Source: CAWKMN01 sp963850765 (lineage in GTDB: Bacteria > Chloroflexota > Anaerolineae > Aggregatilineales > Aggregatilineaceae). From it: a stretch of 64,000 nucleotides of DNA. Made by a program: the position numbers and the translations under genes. Positions within the stretch are counted from its first letter, which is position 1; each line of letters starts with the position of its first letter. The DNA is taken from contig CAWKMN010000003.1 of NCBI GenBank assembly GCA_963850765.1, positions 620,001 through 684,000 on the forward strand. Reading direction: 5' to 3'. Below are positions 38,124 through 47,075 of this stretch, one piece after another. Below the pieces are notes generated by a model. The model had not been told where the DNA came from, ran no database searches, and saw only the letters and a list, made by a program, of their open reading frames with translations.

Positions 38124-39497
38124 ATGTCCAAAACGCTCACGGTAGGGTTTGCGCTGATCGCTGGGTTGGTGATGGTGGCGCTTGGTTACGTGATTTTGCG
38201 CCCGCCGGGTGCGCTGCTGTCCGATGCCCGCTTCGACAAAGCCCGGATCTCGCCCAACGCCGACGGCGCAGACGACATCACGACGGTGTATTATTCGCTG
38301 TCACGCCCGGCAAAGATCACCATCTACCTTGAGAATCCGGCTGGCGACCGCTACTACTTCCGCGAAAACGAACGCCGCACGGCAGGCGATTACAGCGTCT
38401 ACTTCAGCGGCATCGTGGATGGGTACACCCTGCCCGGTGAAGACATCGCCGGGACAATTGAGCGCCGCCTCGTGCCAAACGACCGCTATACATGGGCGAT
38501 CGAAGCCGTGCGGGATGATGATACGGAGCGTGCCACCGGAACCCTGGAGATCGCCGGCGGTGACATCGCGCTGCCGGTCATGTCCACGTTTGATATTAAC
38601 CCCGCCGTGTTCACCCCCAATCAGGATGGTATCCGCGACCGGACCAACATCAATATTTACCTGGAAAAACCGGCCGATCTGAGCGTCTACCTGGAAGGTC
38701 CCGACGCACAGCGCTATTACCTGATCGAGCGCGAAGGCGGGCGCAAACCCGGCGATACCGGCAATCACGAATACGATTATGATGCGGGGGTCGATCAGGA
38801 GATGGAGCCGCCGCCCGATGGCACCTATACGCTGGTTGCCGTCGCGCAGGACGCCGAAGGGCAGCGAATCGTCCGCCAGGGCGAACTCACGCTTGTGGAC
38901 GGCGGGCTGCCACGCGCGGAGATCGTGCCCCAGGCGACCGGCGGCGTCGTGTTTTTCGATCAGGTGCCTTACGATGAGAATTATTACACCAACGCCGGCA
39001 TGCAGGGGGAGAAAATCGCCTATCCTGAAGGCGTCGCATCGGAAGTCACGACCCTGACGATGGTCCAGGGTGATCTGCTGATCTTTAAGCTCACCGTCAA
39101 CAACTACGGCTCCACACCGATTCGCACGGCGGGACCCTTCCCCGGCACGGTGTATGACTTCAACCAGACGGCGGCCAGCCTGGAAGCCTATGAGGAGTCC
39201 GGCGCGTGGCGTGTCGGTCTGAACTGTCACACGGCCTACAGCGATTTTCCCTGGCGGTGGGCGCTCGGCCCGCTGGACGAATTGACGGCGGTTTACGACG
39301 CGGAAGCGGACGAAACCTACTACTATTTGCAGCCGGGCCAGCGTGCCGAAGTCTGGGGCGCGATCCGTATGTCGGAGATCCGCAAGGCCCGCAATCCGCA
39401 GGAATGCTGGGCCGGCCTGATCCACGAGGATGTCGGCATCCCGCCGTTTCAGAGCCGGGTGGGCGCGCGCGAGATCGAACTGGTGCCCGCGCCCTGA
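38124..39497 (+). CDS. Membrane-anchored protein with two FlgD-like Ig domains
   Basis: A 457-aa protein from ATG 38124, chosen for its GGAG at 6 nt and because an N-terminal membrane helix follows (TVGFALIAGLVMVALGYVIL). Two related modules begin RISPNADGADDITTVYYSLS (about residue 45) and FTPNQDGIRDRTNINIYLEK (about 165). The 'SPNxDG' opening and strand pattern resemble FlgD/CHU_C Ig-like domains. The C-terminal 200 residues form another beta-rich domain with aromatic residues. It is probably exposed outside the membrane. A PhnD-like lipoprotein gene follows directly. Confidence 0.75.
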   Translation: MSKTLTVGFALIAGLVMVALGYVILRPPGALLSDARFDKARISPNADGADDITTVYYSLSRPAKITIYLENPAGDRYYFRENERRTAGDYSVYFSGIVDGYTLPGEDIAGTIERRLVPNDRYTWAIEAVRDDDTERATGTLEIAGGDIALPVMSTFDINPAVFTPNQDGIRDRTNINIYLEKPADLSVYLEGPDAQRYYLIEREGGRKPGDTGNHEYDYDAGVDQEMEPPPDGTYTLVAVAQDAEGQRIVRQGELTLVDGGLPRAEIVPQATGGVVFFDQVPYDENYYTNAGMQGEKIAYPEGVASEVTTLTMVQGDLLIFKLTVNNYGSTPIRTAGPFPGTVYDFNQTAASLEAYEESGAWRVGLNCHTAYSDFPWRWALGPLDELTAVYDAEADETYYYLQPGQRAEVWGAIRMSEIRKARNPQECWAGLIHEDVGIPPFQSRVGAREIELVPAP

Positions 39498-39516
39498 TGT
39501 TGCCGTGCGATCACAA

Positions 39517-40660
39517 GTGCAGTACCATGATGGGCAGGTATTCAGCCATCAGGGGAGGTGCGCTATCAACCGCCCATATGTATCCGTTCTCAGAAACCTG
39601 ATCGGGGTTGTGCTGGCGGTCGCTCTGCTCACGGCCTGTGAAGGCGGCGGCGGGGTTGAGCCGACCCGCATTCCGACGGCGATTCCACCCACCCCAACCA
39701 TCCGATCCACGCCGCTGCCCGCCGTATCACCCGCCCCTGCTCTCGGCCAGACGGATGCGCGCCCCATCGTCATTCAAATCGCGCTGTTTGGCGAAGATCC
39801 GGCCGACAGCGCCCGGCGCGCCGGCATTGACCTTCAGGAAGCGCTGCAAAACGAACTCGACCTGGAAATCAACGTCCAGTTTGTAGACGAACGGACCGCG
39901 CTTAAATCCCTGTGCAGCGGCGCGCCCACGGCCGCCTGGGTCAGTCCATTCACCTATGTGAAAGCTCAGACGCAATGCGAGGTTGAGCCGGTTTTCTCGG
40001 TTACACGCGGACGTCCCACCGCGACCGTCGGGCGAACCGCGGAGATCATCGGGCGGGCGGACATTACCGACCTGAGCGAACTTGAGGATCGGGTCTTCTG
40101 CCGGAGTTACGAGCAGGACTACTTCACAAGCTGGGTCTTCCCCAGTCTGTATCTCGCCGCTGAGGGAGTTGATCCGGCGGATGGGTTGGCCGAGATCAAG
40201 GATTATCCCGATAACATGTCGCTGGGTAAAGCACTCTACCAGGGCGACTGCGCGGCCGCCGCGCTGCCACCGGATGAGTATGAGGACTGGCTGATCGACC
40301 TGTCGGCGTTCCTCAGCACCGAGTTCGAATCCGGTCACGGGCCGCGAACTGGAGGAATGGATCCACGTCGTGCAGCCCGCCGCCGAAACAGCCGCGCCCA
40401 AAACGGCGGGAGATTGGGCCTATGATCGGGGTGTAGTTCCGTATGAGGTGCTGGTCTTCCCACCCAAAAGCGCCCTTCCACTCGACCTGCGCGAGTCGAT
40501 TACCGAGGCGATTGGCGAATTTCTGGATCCGGACGAAAACAGCCAGGGCCTCAACAGCCTGCTGGACGCAAGGGGTCTGATTGAGGTCAGCGCCGCAGCT
40601 TACCAGGAGTTCAGCCCCATCATTGCCGGTGCAAGATGGGATATGACCTTTAGCGAATAA
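39517..40660 (+). CDS. PhnD-like periplasmic-binding lipoprotein (apparent frameshift near 40356; start uncertain)
   Basis: Corrected for one extra G (GAATCCGGTCAC for GAATCCGTCAC, restoring TEFESVTGRELEEW) the gene encodes about 380 aa. A lipobox (ALLTAC) follows a short hydrophobic stretch, and after a Pro/Thr spacer comes a binding domain of the phosphonate-transporter family (QIALFGEDPADSARRAG, AAWVSPFTYVKA, FCRSYEQDYFTSWVFPSL). No permease or ATPase is adjacent. The annotated GTG is the nearest usual in-frame codon, but the only good Shine-Dalgarno (AGGGGAGG, 39551) precedes an in-frame ATC at 39565. That ATC would give a much better signal peptide. Confidence 0.75.
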
Positions 40661-40732
40661 TGTTTTAGCCTAGACGAATCTATGGGCGGCGCGGCATCGA
40701 CGGTCGCGCCGTTTGTTTGCCAGGAACGTACC

Positions 40733-41700
40733 ATGCCGCCAGATCTCGCCGTAGTGATCGTATCGTGGAACACGCGCGCCCTGACGTTGGACGCGCTGCG
40801 CACGCTTTACGAGGACATCAATGCACATGGGCCATCGGCTGACGTCTGGGTGGTGGACAGTGCCTCGTCGGACGGCACACCGGACGCGATCCGCGAGCAT
40901 TATCCACAGGTGAAGCTCATCGCCAGCGACACGAATCTGGGCTTCGCAGCAGGTAATAACGCCGCGCTGCGGGCGCTCGGCTTCCGCGACGAACCAGGAC
41001 AGGCCGCCGATCCGATCAGCTACCGAAAGCGGTCTACCTGTTGAACCCCGACACGCTGACTCAGCCCGGCGCAACGCACACGCTTTATGAGGCGCTGTTC
41101 AACCTGCCGCGGGCGGGCGTCGTCGGGGCGCAGCTTGCCTACGGGGATGGCAGCTTCCAGCACGGCGCGTTTCGTTTCCCAGGACTCGGCCAGTTGGTTG
41201 TGGACTTGTTCCCGGTGCCGGGGCGTCTGTACGAAAGCTCGTTTAACGGGCGCTACCCGCAGGCTGCTTACCAGCGCGGCGAGCCGTTCTCCGTGGATCA
41301 CACACTGGGCGCGACGATGATGATCCGCCGCGAGGTGATCCAGCAGACCGGCTTATTTGACGAGCAGTATTTTATGTACTGCGAGGAGATCGATTGGAGC
41401 ATGCGTATTCGCCGCGCCGGATGGGAGATTTACACGGTGCCTGCTGCCCGTGTGATCCATCTGGCGGGGCAAAGCACGGGCCAGATTCGCGCGCAAAGCG
41501 TGCTCAACCTGTGGCGCAGCCGCTTCCGACTGTACCAGAAGTTTTACTCACCGTTCAAACTTCGGCTGGCGCGCGCGCTGATCCGGCTGGGGATGCGCCG
41601 TCAGGTGATGCTGGCCCACCGTGCCTATGCGGAAAACCAGCTTTCCGCCGTCGAGCGCGACGACCTGATCGCGGCGTATCGGCAGATCCAGAAGTTGTGA
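40733..41700 (+). CDS. Family 2 glycosyltransferase, rhamnosyltransferase-like (apparent frameshift near 41021)
   Basis: Restoring one lost C (ATCAGCTACCG for ATCAGCCTACCG, giving ISLPKAVYLLNPDT) yields about 322 aa. It has the GT-A fold of GT2: VVIVSWNTRALTLDALRTL, VDSASSDGT, NLGFAAGNNAAL, the DxD-like NPDT and the acceptor-side motif LFDEQYFMYCEEIDWSMRIRR (shown in part). GT2 enzymes of this type add sugars to cell-surface polysaccharides. ATG 40733 follows GGAACG. It is 12 bp upstream of a second GT2 gene, forming a small operon. Confidence 0.9.
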
Positions 41701-41712
41701 GGACTTTACCTG

Positions 41713-42468
41713 ATGAGCGAGCAACTGGCCGCGGTCATCCTGGCGCGGAACGAAGAAGCCAATATCGAGGACTGCATCGCCAGCGTGCGCTGGGCGGATA
41801 AAATCGTCGTCTTCGCCGATCCGCGCAACGAGGATCGCACCCTCGAACTGGCCCAGGCGGCGGGCGCGGAGGTGCTGATCAACCCGTTTCAGAACTACGC
41901 GCAGCAGCGTAACGATGCCCTGAACGCCGTCACGGCCGGCTGGATCCTCTTTATCGACGCCGACGAGCGTTCCAGCCCGCAGCAGGCCGGCGAGATCCGG
42001 GGCGTCATCGCGTCCGCGCAGCACAACGGCTATTGGATTCCGCGCCACAATTACATCTTCGGCAAGCTGACGCGCTACACCGGCTGGTATCCCGACTATC
42101 AGATGCGCTTGCTGCGGCGTGGCAAAGCACACTATGATCCGGCCCGGCAGGTTCATGAACTGGTCATCCTCGAAGGTGAACCGGGCTATCTCACGGTGCC
42201 GTTCGTGCATTACAACTACCGGAGCTTCGCGCAGTTTGTCGAAAAGCAGAGCCGCTACGTGCGGTACGACGCGCAGATCCTCAAGGAAGAGGGGATCCAG
42301 CCCAAGCCGCACAAGTTTATCACGCAGCCGGTTCGCCAGTTTGTCTGGCGCTACTTCACGCTCAAAGGCTACCGCGACGGTTTGCACGGCCTGCGGCTGA
42401 GCCTGCTCATGGCGTGGTACGAAATGCAGAAGTATCGCCACCTGCGCCGGCTCTACCGCGAAGACTAG
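41713..42468 (+). CDS. Family 2 glycosyltransferase, WaaE/KdtX-like
   Basis: A 251-aa GT2 protein. Diagnostic parts are AAVILARNEEANIEDCIASV, SVRWADKIVVFADPRNEDRT, QRNDALNAVTAGWILFIDADE with the DAD metal site, and FGKLTRYTGWYPDYQMRLLRR. This subgroup resembles LPS core beta-1,4-glucosyltransferases (WaaE/KdtX), but a lipid-A core pathway is unlikely here, so the acceptor is unknown. Its TAG stop shares a CTAG tetranucleotide with the stop of the convergent next gene. Confidence 0.9.
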   Translation: MSEQLAAVILARNEEANIEDCIASVRWADKIVVFADPRNEDRTLELAQAAGAEVLINPFQNYAQQRNDALNAVTAGWILFIDADERSSPQQAGEIRGVIASAQHNGYWIPRHNYIFGKLTRYTGWYPDYQMRLLRRGKAHYDPARQVHELVILEGEPGYLTVPFVHYNYRSFAQFVEKQSRYVRYDAQILKEEGIQPKPHKFITQPVRQFVWRYFTLKGYRDGLHGLRLSLLMAWYEMQKYRHLRRLYRED

Positions 42469-43616
42469 CCGGTCGCCCGCGCCGACTTGCGCCGGGCCGC
42501 GACTATATCCGCTAACGCATACAACCCACCGGCGACAACCCCATGCCCACCCAGCAGCACCGGGATCGGCGCTCCGGCGGCGGCTTCCGTAAACGCTTTC
42601 AGCCAGGGATCATTTATCTCGTCTGTCAGGAACAGATCCGAAGCAAACCGGTCCGCGTCGCCGGCATAGTGCCCGCTGGCGGCCATCAGTACGCGCGAAT
42701 CCATCACGACCCCGTCGGCCACCTGCGCGAGCTCCTCGAAGAACTCTCTGGGACCGAGCAGATCGAGCAGTTTCAGGAGCAGCGAGCGCACTTCACCGCG
42801 ATCGATCCGCTCACTGGCGACCATCCCGCGCTCCTCTGAAAAGACGCGGATCCAGCACAGCGTCGCTTTGCTCAAGGCCTGCCATGCCAGCGGAGCGACC
42901 CGGCCGATCAGCGCGACCCGGCTGCCATCGCGCGCCATCACGTCGATCACGCGCTCGACGGGAATACGATCCAGCAGCGGATCGCGCAGCGCCTCGGCCA
43001 GATGCGGCAGGCATAGCGGATGCCGCCGCACAATCGCGAGATCGGCAGGTGTATCCAGGTCCATGCTGGACACGGGATGCATTCCCGCCAGAACGCGCAC
43101 GTCAAAATCCCAGTTCTCCTGAAGCATCCACGCCAGACTGTTGTCGCGCTCGGCCCGCCGAATGATCGAGAGCGCGTCGGCCGTGTGCGAGATCCCGATC
43201 CAGTCGCTTGAGTGCAGATTGTTCGTCAGCGCGATATGCGTGGGTATCCGGCTCCCCTGCACAAACTCGGACTGGACCAGCATGCCCTGCATCAATTCGA
43301 GCAGATCCCGGCCGAACAGCGGCGTGCTGCCCGCGCCGAAATAGATCACGGGCGACAGGTGGTACCGTTCGATCAGGCCTGCCAGACGCCGGCCAAAATG
43401 AAACGGTTCCTGATCGCGGTCGCGGATCAGAGCCGGTGTGTCGGGCAGCCATTCGAGATCCGGCCCGGCCACGACGATTGGGGCGATTCCCTGCCCGTGC
43501 AGCACGTCGAGCAGGTCCAGAACCGATGCCTGGATCGCCCGGTACACGCGCTGTTCCTGCGGGCTGCTGCCCCCAGGCCCAACCAGGATCACAGCGCCAA
43601 TGGTTTCTTGCCGCAT
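42465..43616 (-). CDS. Nucleotidyltransferase-like protein of unknown function
   Basis: A 383-aa protein. The N-terminal half resembles MobA/CofC-type nucleotidyltransferases: a beta-strand and glycine loop (GAVILVGPGGSSPQEQRVYR), a VVAGPD strand and, near residue 200, MDLDTPADLAIVRR, the 'DxDTPxDL' motif of that group. The usual Arg-Met-Gly-x-Asp-Lys signature in the loop is not present, so catalysis is doubtful. The second half (about 215-383) is mostly helical with no recognised domain. It is monocistronic behind hpf on the minus strand. Confidence 0.6.
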   Translation of the reverse strand: MRQETIGAVILVGPGGSSPQEQRVYRAIQASVLDLLDVLHGQGIAPIVVAGPDLEWLPDTPALIRDRDQEPFHFGRRLAGLIERYHLSPVIYFGAGSTPLFGRDLLELMQGMLVQSEFVQGSRIPTHIALTNNLHSSDWIGISHTADALSIIRRAERDNSLAWMLQENWDFDVRVLAGMHPVSSMDLDTPADLAIVRRHPLCLPHLAEALRDPLLDRIPVERVIDVMARDGSRVALIGRVAPLAWQALSKATLCWIRVFSEERGMVASERIDRGEVRSLLLKLLDLLGPREFFEELAQVADGVVMDSRVLMAASGHYAGDADRFASDLFLTDEINDPWLKAFTEAAAGAPIPVLLGGHGVVAGGLYALADIVAARRKSARATG

Positions 43617-43631
43617 ACCCTATCCCTAATG

Positions 43632-43658
43632 AAAAGGCCGGGAGCAGTGCCCCCGGCC
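43632..43658 (-). terminator. Rho-independent terminator of hpf
   Basis: GGCCGGG (43636-43642) pairs with CCCGGCC (43652-43658) around AGCAGTGCC. On the minus strand the stem is followed by TTTT and then CATT. It is about 20 bp after the hpf stop codon. Confidence 0.75.
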
Positions 43659-43679
43659 AGCCTGTTCAACACGTAAATT

Positions 43680-44255
43680 TTAAGCGACTTCCGGCTCCAG
43701 TACACCATAATTGCCATCTTCGCGACGGTACAGCACGCCGATTTGCGCGGTTTCGGCGTTGAAGAAAATAAAGAAATTGTGACCGAGCAGTTCCATCTGA
43801 TCGATCGCCTCTTCCTCGCTCATCGGGATCAGCGACACCTGTTTGCGCCGGACAATCGCGACCTTTTCGTCTTCTTCCTCAGCGGGCTCGATCGGCACCG
43901 GCTCGACCGCTTCCAGTTCGATCTCGGGCTCTTCAAAACGCCCGCCCACGCGGTGTTTCCGCTTCCCCTTGTATCGCTCGATCTGCCGGTACATTTTGTC
44001 GAGTGCCACATCCAGCGCCGCGTAAATGTCCGGCTGGCGCTTTTCTTCCGAGCGCAGGATCACCCCGCGCGTATTCCGCACAGTCAACTGGGCGATGCAC
44101 TGATCCAAACCCTGTTTGCGCCGCTCAACGGCCAGGTCTACACGCACTTCCACAATATTGGGCAGATACCGATCCAGCCGTTCGACTTTCTTTTCGACAT
44201 GTTCTTGTAGGCGAGTGGTCACATCGACATTTCGTGCATGAATCATGAGTTCCAT
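43680..44255 (-). CDS. hpf: Ribosome hibernation promoting factor, long form
   Basis: A 191-aa protein of the long HPF type, which binds the 30S subunit and joins ribosomes into inactive 100S dimers. The N-terminal domain (MELMIHARNVDVTTRLQEHV) and basic linker (YKGKRKHRVGG) are followed by a Glu-rich stretch and a C-terminal dimerisation domain (MSEEEAIDQMELLGHNFFIF). ATG 44255 was preferred to GTG 44261 because GGAG lies 8 nt upstream of the ATG. It is 60 bp downstream of comF. Confidence 0.96.
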   Translation of the reverse strand: MELMIHARNVDVTTRLQEHVEKKVERLDRYLPNIVEVRVDLAVERRKQGLDQCIAQLTVRNTRGVILRSEEKRQPDIYAALDVALDKMYRQIERYKGKRKHRVGGRFEEPEIELEAVEPVPIEPAEEEDEKVAIVRRKQVSLIPMSEEEAIDQMELLGHNFFIFFNAETAQIGVLYRREDGNYGVLEPEVA

Positions 44256-44316
44256 CGTCACGTCTCCTTTTGTGGTAGCTACACACGCCCTACAAGTCGG
44301 CCGGGATCAACCCGTA

Positions 44317-44994
44317 TCACCGGTCCCCAAGACTGACTGCCCCGGCCACAGCCGTTCCATACACATGCGTTGCACCCGCTTCGCGCAACGCCTCCGCACA
44401 CGCCGACAGAGTCGCCCCTGTCGTCAGTACATCGTCCACGACGAGCACTCGCTTACCTCGAACTGCCGCCTCATCGGCAGCGAATGCCCCATCCACATTG
44501 GCGCGGCGTTCCTGGGCGTTCAGATTAACCTGACTGGTCGTCGCCCGTACCCGGCAGAGTGCGTCCGGGATAAATTCGCAGCGCTGCGTCCGGGCGATGG
44601 CCTGAGCCAGCAGCGCCGCCTGGTTATAACCGCGCTCGTGCAGCCGGGATTCGTGCAGCGGGACGGCGGACACGACATCGATCGGCCAGCCCGCCGACTG
44701 CACCACCTCGGCCACCAACTCGCCCAATGGCTCCGCCAGCCGGGTCTGACCCTCGTACTTGAGCGCATGAATCGCCGCGCGGATCGCACCCGCAAAATCG
44801 GTTCTCACACATATAGCGTCCAAACCCGGCACGGACCGCGGTGCCGCCGGCTTGATACTGGCCCGGCACCGCGGACACAAAAAACTCCCTACACGTTCAC
44901 AGTTCACGCAGAGCGGCGGAAAAAGCAGATCCAACCCCACTGTGACAATCTGTTGTGCAAGGAGTTTCAGCGAGTTAACTGCCGATGTACTCAA
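44317..44994 (-). CDS. comF: ComF family phosphoribosyltransferase-like protein
   Basis: A 225-aa protein. It has the N-terminal zinc-ribbon cysteines typical of ComF (LFPPLCVNCERVGSFLCPRC) and a phosphoribosyltransferase domain with the PRPP loop VLVVDDVLTTGATL. ComF helps bring single-stranded DNA into the cytoplasm during natural transformation in some bacteria. The start appears to be TTG 44994, with no clear Shine-Dalgarno, so it may be read through from tadC, 21 bp upstream. Its position directly after pilus genes is suggestive. Confidence 0.9.
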   Translation of the reverse strand: MSTSAVNSLKLLAQQIVTVGLDLLFPPLCVNCERVGSFLCPRCRASIKPAAPRSVPGLDAICVRTDFAGAIRAAIHALKYEGQTRLAEPLGELVAEVVQSAGWPIDVVSAVPLHESRLHERGYNQAALLAQAIARTQRCEFIPDALCRVRATTSQVNLNAQERRANVDGAFAADEAAVRGKRVLVVDDVLTTGATLSACAEALREAGATHVYGTAVAGAVSLGDR

Positions 44995-45015
44995 GTCAAT
45001 CTCAAACGACGATCG

Positions 45016-45957
45016 CTAGAAGCCGCCCATTACGCCTGCATCTAACAGCATGATCACTGATGGCCCCATCAGCGCAATCCAGATCGACGGGAAAATGAGC
45101 AGCACCATCGGGATCATCATTTTGACCGGAGCCTGCTGCGCTTTTTCCTGCGCGCGCTGCCGCCGCTTCACGCGCATCTGATCCGACTGGATACGCAGAA
45201 TCTTGGCGATACTGACGCCCAACTGCTCGGCCTGAATCAGTGCCGCCACAAAGCTGGTTACATCCGGCACGTCAATACGCCGCGACATCTCGCGCAGCGC
45301 CTCACCGCGCCGCTTGCCCAACTGGATTTCCTGCAAAACCCGTCCAAACGCAACCGCGAGATCGTTATCCCACTTCTCATAAACTTTGCCCATCGCCTGC
45401 TCAAAGCCGAGCCCGGCCTCGACGCAGATCGTCAGCAGGTCCAGCGCATCCGGCAGGGCCTTGATAATACCATCCTGCCGCCGGCTGATCTGGCTCTTAA
45501 GCTGGAGCATGGGCAGGTAGTAGCCCAACAGCGCGCCGCCAAGCGTCCCCATAATGCCTTTAAAAACGCCCCAGTTGGCAAAGAAGAAGAACAGGACAAA
45601 CGCGCCGATCCCCAGTGCCAGCGTCAGGGCGATACGCTGTCCGAAAAACATCACCGGCTCCATCGACTGCGATTTACCCGCCAGTTCGATCTGGTGGCGG
45701 ATGTTCTCAATCTGATTTTCCGGGGTGAATTGCAGCGTAAAGCGGGCCAGCCCGCGGTACATGGGTATAATCACACGTTCCCGCGTGCTGAGCGACAGCT
45801 CAACTTCATCCAGCGAGGTCGGCATATCCCGATCGCCGTATTGGGCCAGCCGCCTCTCAAGGGGATCGGACTCGGTCTCATCGCTCATGCCGACGAAGAT
45901 CAGGCCCCCAAGCAGTACAACACCCATCACGATCAACGCAATAACGGCAAAATCCAT
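45016..45957 (-). CDS. tadC: Tad pilus inner membrane platform protein TadC
   Basis: A 313-aa type II secretion F-domain protein. An N-terminal membrane helix (FAVIALIVMGVVLLGGLIFV) is followed by a pair of helices near 110-150, the T2SSF domain (ALPDALDLLTICVEAGLGFEQA) and a C-terminal helix (MMIPMVLLIFPSIWIALMGPS). Together with TadB it forms the platform on which the ATPase TadA drives Flp pilus assembly. Start ATG 45957 lies 15 bp after tadB. Confidence 0.94.
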   Translation of the reverse strand: MDFAVIALIVMGVVLLGGLIFVGMSDETESDPLERRLAQYGDRDMPTSLDEVELSLSTRERVIIPMYRGLARFTLQFTPENQIENIRHQIELAGKSQSMEPVMFFGQRIALTLALGIGAFVLFFFFANWGVFKGIMGTLGGALLGYYLPMLQLKSQISRRQDGIIKALPDALDLLTICVEAGLGFEQAMGKVYEKWDNDLAVAFGRVLQEIQLGKRRGEALREMSRRIDVPDVTSFVAALIQAEQLGVSIAKILRIQSDQMRVKRRQRAQEKAQQAPVKMMIPMVLLIFPSIWIALMGPSVIMLLDAGVMGGF

Positions 45958-45972
45958 ATCGGGCCTCCTCGA

Positions 45973-46950
45973 TTAATACTCAATATTGACGATCTTCTGG
46001 ATGATAGCCGCGCCCGTGGCGATCAATCCCAGGCCGCATCCGAGCATAGGCCAGCCGCACATACGGTTTTCAATCATCAAACCCATATAGCCCGGGCTGA
46101 TAATATACAGGAAGATCGTCAGGATGACAGGCAGCATCGAAATCACCCAGCCGGTGATACGGCCCTGCGATGTCAGCACCCGGATCTCGCCCTTCAGTTT
46201 GATGCGGTCGCGGATGGTGTGGGCAATAGAGTCCAGAATCTCGGCCAGGTTACCACCTACTTCGCGCTGAATGTTGACGGCGGTATTGACGAGATCGAGG
46301 TCATCACTGGGCATACGCCGGAGCAGGTGATCCAGCGCGTCTTCCATCCCGATACCCAACTGGACTTCCTGGACCACGCGCCGGAATTCGACGGCGGTTG
46401 GCTCGGGCGCTTCTTTGGCGATGGCTTCCATCGATTGGAGCACCGAATACCCGGATCGGAGCGCATTCACCCACAGCGACAGCGTATCGGGCAACTGCCC
46501 TTCAAACCCATACAGGCGTCGGGTTTGCTTCCGCGAAACGTAAAAGCGCGGGAAGAAAAAACCCGCGATCCCCAGCACGCCCCCGGTAATCGGGTTGAAC
46601 AGCGCGGTGCCGATCAAGAACGAGCCGGCCATCGAAATCAAATGCATGGCGGCATATTCACCAACCGTCAGCTTCAGATCGGCGCGCGCCAACTGCGTTC
46701 GCCATTTCTGGGCGAACCCCCGGTCCTCGAGTGCCGCATCCAGGCGCTTGGTGATGGCGCTCTGCTGCTGGATGGGATCGGGCTGGTTGGCGGCTTCAAA
46801 GTCCGAGAGCAGGCTGCCATACTCCGACGTATAACGCCCCAGGCGCTCCTCAATATCCTTCTGCCGCTCGTTCCGAATGCTGCTGATCCCGATGATGAGC
46901 ACGACCAAAGCGACCAAGCCAGCTATGCCTGCAATGACCATCCCATCCAT
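45973..46950 (-). CDS. tadB: Tad pilus inner membrane platform protein TadB
   Basis: A 325-aa T2SSF protein of the TadB type. It has an N-terminal helix (GMVIAGIAGLVALVVLIIGI), two central helices, the F domain (QLPDTLSLWVNALRSGYSVL and DLDLVNTAVNIQREVGGNLAEI) and C-terminal helices. Pairs with TadC. A 125-bp gap with a hairpin separates it from tadA upstream, the largest break within the pilus gene run. Confidence 0.94.
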   Translation of the reverse strand: MDGMVIAGIAGLVALVVLIIGISSIRNERQKDIEERLGRYTSEYGSLLSDFEAANQPDPIQQQSAITKRLDAALEDRGFAQKWRTQLARADLKLTVGEYAAMHLISMAGSFLIGTALFNPITGGVLGIAGFFFPRFYVSRKQTRRLYGFEGQLPDTLSLWVNALRSGYSVLQSMEAIAKEAPEPTAVEFRRVVQEVQLGIGMEDALDHLLRRMPSDDLDLVNTAVNIQREVGGNLAEILDSIAHTIRDRIKLKGEIRVLTSQGRITGWVISMLPVILTIFLYIISPGYMGLMIENRMCGWPMLGCGLGLIATGAAIIQKIVNIEY

Positions 46951-47014
46951 AACACTGGCCTCCCTATCCTGTCCAGGCTGGTAATTCTATTGTACTGTAA
47001 AATGCGATAAAGAT

Positions 47015-47051
47015 GATCGGACGCTGGTACTTGTCTACCCGGCGTCCGATC
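47015..47051 (-). promoter_or_regulatory. Strong hairpin between tadA and tadB
   Basis: GATCGGACGC (47015-47024) and GCGTCCGATC (47042-47051) are perfect 10-bp complements with a 17-nt loop. On the minus strand ATCTTTATC follows. In the middle of the pilus operon this may be a partial terminator or an RNA stability element that adjusts tadA relative to tadB and tadC levels. Confidence 0.45.
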
Positions 47052-47075
47052 CGATTGCGAAGTCTCAGCACAGCA

